From DALYLB01 sp046154695 (GTDB lineage Bacteria > Acidobacteriota > Blastocatellia > RBC074), in contig JBJXFI010000431.1 of assembly GCA_046154695.1 (NCBI GenBank), positions 1 to 19,245 of the forward strand: 19,245 bases of DNA. Direction: 5' to 3'. Position numbers and translations under genes: made by a program. Positions within the stretch are counted from its first letter, which is position 1. Every line of letters begins with the position of its first letter. This document shows, in pieces, positions 18,134 to 19,245 of the stretch. The notes below the pieces were generated by a model, which did no database searches, was not told where the DNA came from, and saw only the letters and a program-made list of their open reading frames with translations.

Positions 18134-19042
18134 TCAGGCGACCGGGCCGGTGGCCGGCGCGATCACGACCTGACTGTTCTGAATCTTCTCTTCCAGGCTC
18201 GCCTTCATTCGATCGATCCGCGCCTGCACCTCGGACATTCGTTCATCGCCGTCGAATTCCATGAAGATCTCGATATAGACATTGCTCCCCGAACGGCGCG
18301 ACCGGATGCCATGCAGGGCTGCATAATCGTTGTACCAGACAGCGAGCTCCGAGAGGATGACCATTTGCAGCGATTCATCCAATGTGCGATCCAGCAGGTC
18401 ATAGACCGAGTCCGTAATGACCCGATAGGCCGACAGCAGCAGAAAGCCCGAGATGACCACCGCGCCCGCCGGATCGATGTAGGCCGCCCAGGTCTGTCCG
18501 CGAAAGGCCGAACTGAGGGACAGCGACGCCAGCACGCAGACATTGGCGGCCGTCTTCGCGCGATAGAGCCGCCACTGCGATTCGATGATCGGCGAGGGCT
18601 CGGCCTTCGCGAGCCGATGGTTCTTTCGCCAGATCACCAGATTGATCAGCGCCGATCCGCCCGTGACAATAAGCGCGAGCCCGATTCGCCCGATCGGCGA
18701 TGGATGGCGAAACCGCTCGACAGCGCTGAACGAGATGATCAGCCAGGAGAAAAGCATCGCGCCCGCGACCGCCAGGCTCGACATATTCTCCAGCTTTCCC
18801 TGCCCGTAGTTGTAGTCGAAGGTCTTCCCCTCGCGGATTCGGCGGATCGCCAGATACGAGAGGAACGTGGCGATCGTTTCGCTGCCGGACTTCAGCAGGT
18901 CCGAGAGCAGCATGACCGAATTGGCCAGCATCACCGCGATGATGTCCGGCACCAGGACCATCAGGCCGAGCAACAGTCCGATGAAGACCGACCGCTCCTT
19001 CTCCACAAAACGATCTGTTCCGCCGCGCTGAGACGAGGCCAA
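18134..19042 (-). CDS. Cation-diffusion-facilitator (CDF)-like membrane protein lacking canonical metal-site residues
   Basis: 302 residues from TTG 19042, supported by GAGGAG seven bases upstream. About six transmembrane helices (starting ~18, ~36, ~87, ~120, ~165, ~190) precede a cytosolic C-terminal domain (~215-295). The fold is recognisable from DYNYGQGKLENMSSL (family (F/Y)GHGKxE), YIDPAGA, DLLDRTLDE and HGIRSRRSG. By manual alignment, the TM2 H/DxxxD site is K51-SGS-E55 and the TM5 HxxxD site is L159-YRA-K163, so the four zinc ligands are absent. The GHGK histidine is Gln, and the usual C-terminal HxE/DP is VVIAPA. Metal transport by the normal route is therefore doubtful. It might carry something else, sense the membrane, or be structural. 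First gene of the patatin operon. Confidence 0.85.
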   Translation of the reverse strand: MASSQRGGTDRFVEKERSVFIGLLLGLMVLVPDIIAVMLANSVMLLSDLLKSGSETIATFLSYLAIRRIREGKTFDYNYGQGKLENMSSLAVAGAMLFSWLIISFSAVERFRHPSPIGRIGLALIVTGGSALINLVIWRKNHRLAKAEPSPIIESQWRLYRAKTAANVCVLASLSLSSAFRGQTWAAYIDPAGAVVISGFLLLSAYRVITDSVYDLLDRTLDESLQMVILSELAVWYNDYAALHGIRSRRSGSNVYIEIFMEFDGDERMSEVQARIDRMKASLEEKIQNSQVVIAPATGPVA

Positions 19043-19062
19043 TGTGTCGCTCCTCGGAAATT

Positions 19063-19131
19063 GTTCGGAGTTCCGCCTTCAGGCGGCCGGACTCGCGACA
19101 AGGGCAGACCGCTTGAGGCGGAACTCCGAAC
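19063..19131. repeat. Palindromic intergenic repeat, copy B
   Basis: Left arm 19063-19090 and right arm ~19105-19131 are imperfect reverse complements beginning GTTCGGAGTTCCGCCT and separated by ~14 bases. It belongs to the same family as 15406-15475. It occupies the gap between the STAS gene stop (19138) and the CDF-like start (19042), and may insulate the two transcripts or form a hairpin between them. Confidence 0.85.
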
Positions 19132-19137
19132 GATTGC

Positions 19138-19245
19138 TCAGGATTCCTGCCGGTGGCTGTTGATCGCTTCCTCCCGCGAGCGGCAGATCTGAAAGATCGA
19201 GGAGAACCCCGTCATATCGAAGACCTGTTTGACGTCATCGTTCAT
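19138..19245 (-). CDS. STAS-domain anti-sigma factor antagonist, C-terminal end (5' partial)
   Basis: Read on the minus strand from the window edge, 35 codons precede TGA at 19138-19140: NDDVKQVFDMTGFSSIFQIC, then a RSREEAI tail. The pattern V(K/R)xVFxMTGFxxIFxI followed by S(R/E)EEAI is typical of the last helix of RsbV/SpoIIAA-type STAS proteins, which bind anti-sigma factors or kinases in partner-switching regulation. The Met at the very edge is probably internal, since the conserved serine region and most of the domain would lie outside. It may be unrelated to the genes downstream, being separated from them by the palindromic repeat. Confidence 0.7.
   Translation of the reverse strand: MNDDVKQVFDMTGFSSIFQICRSREEAINSHRQES

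Noticed and set aside
17182..18264. Plus-strand open frame opposite patatin C
   Set aside because: Arg/Asp-rich antisense shadow that runs through the junction of two real genes; no motif and no credible start.

Overview
This is a GC-rich bacterial window with no rRNA, tRNA, CRISPR array, phage or transposase gene that I can see. The BACON plus repeat surface protein, the multidomain glycosyltransferases and the short palindromic intergenic repeats suggest an Acidobacteriota-type genome, perhaps Blastocatellia-like. That placement is an inference from gene style, with no marker gene to confirm it.

Left part, plus strand (1-7359). The window opens inside a secreted protein: a BACON domain, then three ~130-residue repeats, closed by a strong hairpin. 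A ~556-bp non-coding stretch with decayed repeats follows. Then come two large glycosyltransferase genes, 771 and 978 codons, of the kind that build exopolysaccharide or O-antigen. They share two modules, a GT8-like GT-A domain and a beta-sandwich module, in shuffled order. The first gene's GT8-like domain has lost its DxD metal motif and about 90 residues, and is fused to an intact GT2 domain. The second combines a GT4-like and an intact GT8-like domain.

Right part, minus strand (7364-19245), read right to left. It starts with the C-terminal end of a STAS-type anti-sigma factor antagonist, then a palindromic repeat. Next is a tight operon: a CDF-family-like membrane protein with its metal-site residues replaced, followed by three patatin-like lipase paralogues linked by 4-base stop/start overlaps or a 7-base gap. 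A second palindromic repeat separates these from a tripartite RND efflux operon (TolC-like channel, lipoprotein adaptor, 1212-residue pump with a large periplasmic insertion). The last gene is a 596-residue protein with two different methyltransferase domains joined by a coiled coil. It ends four bases from the stop of the convergent 978-codon glycosyltransferase gene.

How they may work together (inference): the glycosyltransferases and double methyltransferase fit a surface-glycan locus. The patatins, CDF-like protein and RND pump all act at or near the envelope, so a membrane-lipid or envelope-stress module is possible. The sequence shows adjacency and translational coupling, not function. 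The least ordinary parts are the CDF-like/triple-patatin operon and the glycosyltransferase with the degenerate first domain.
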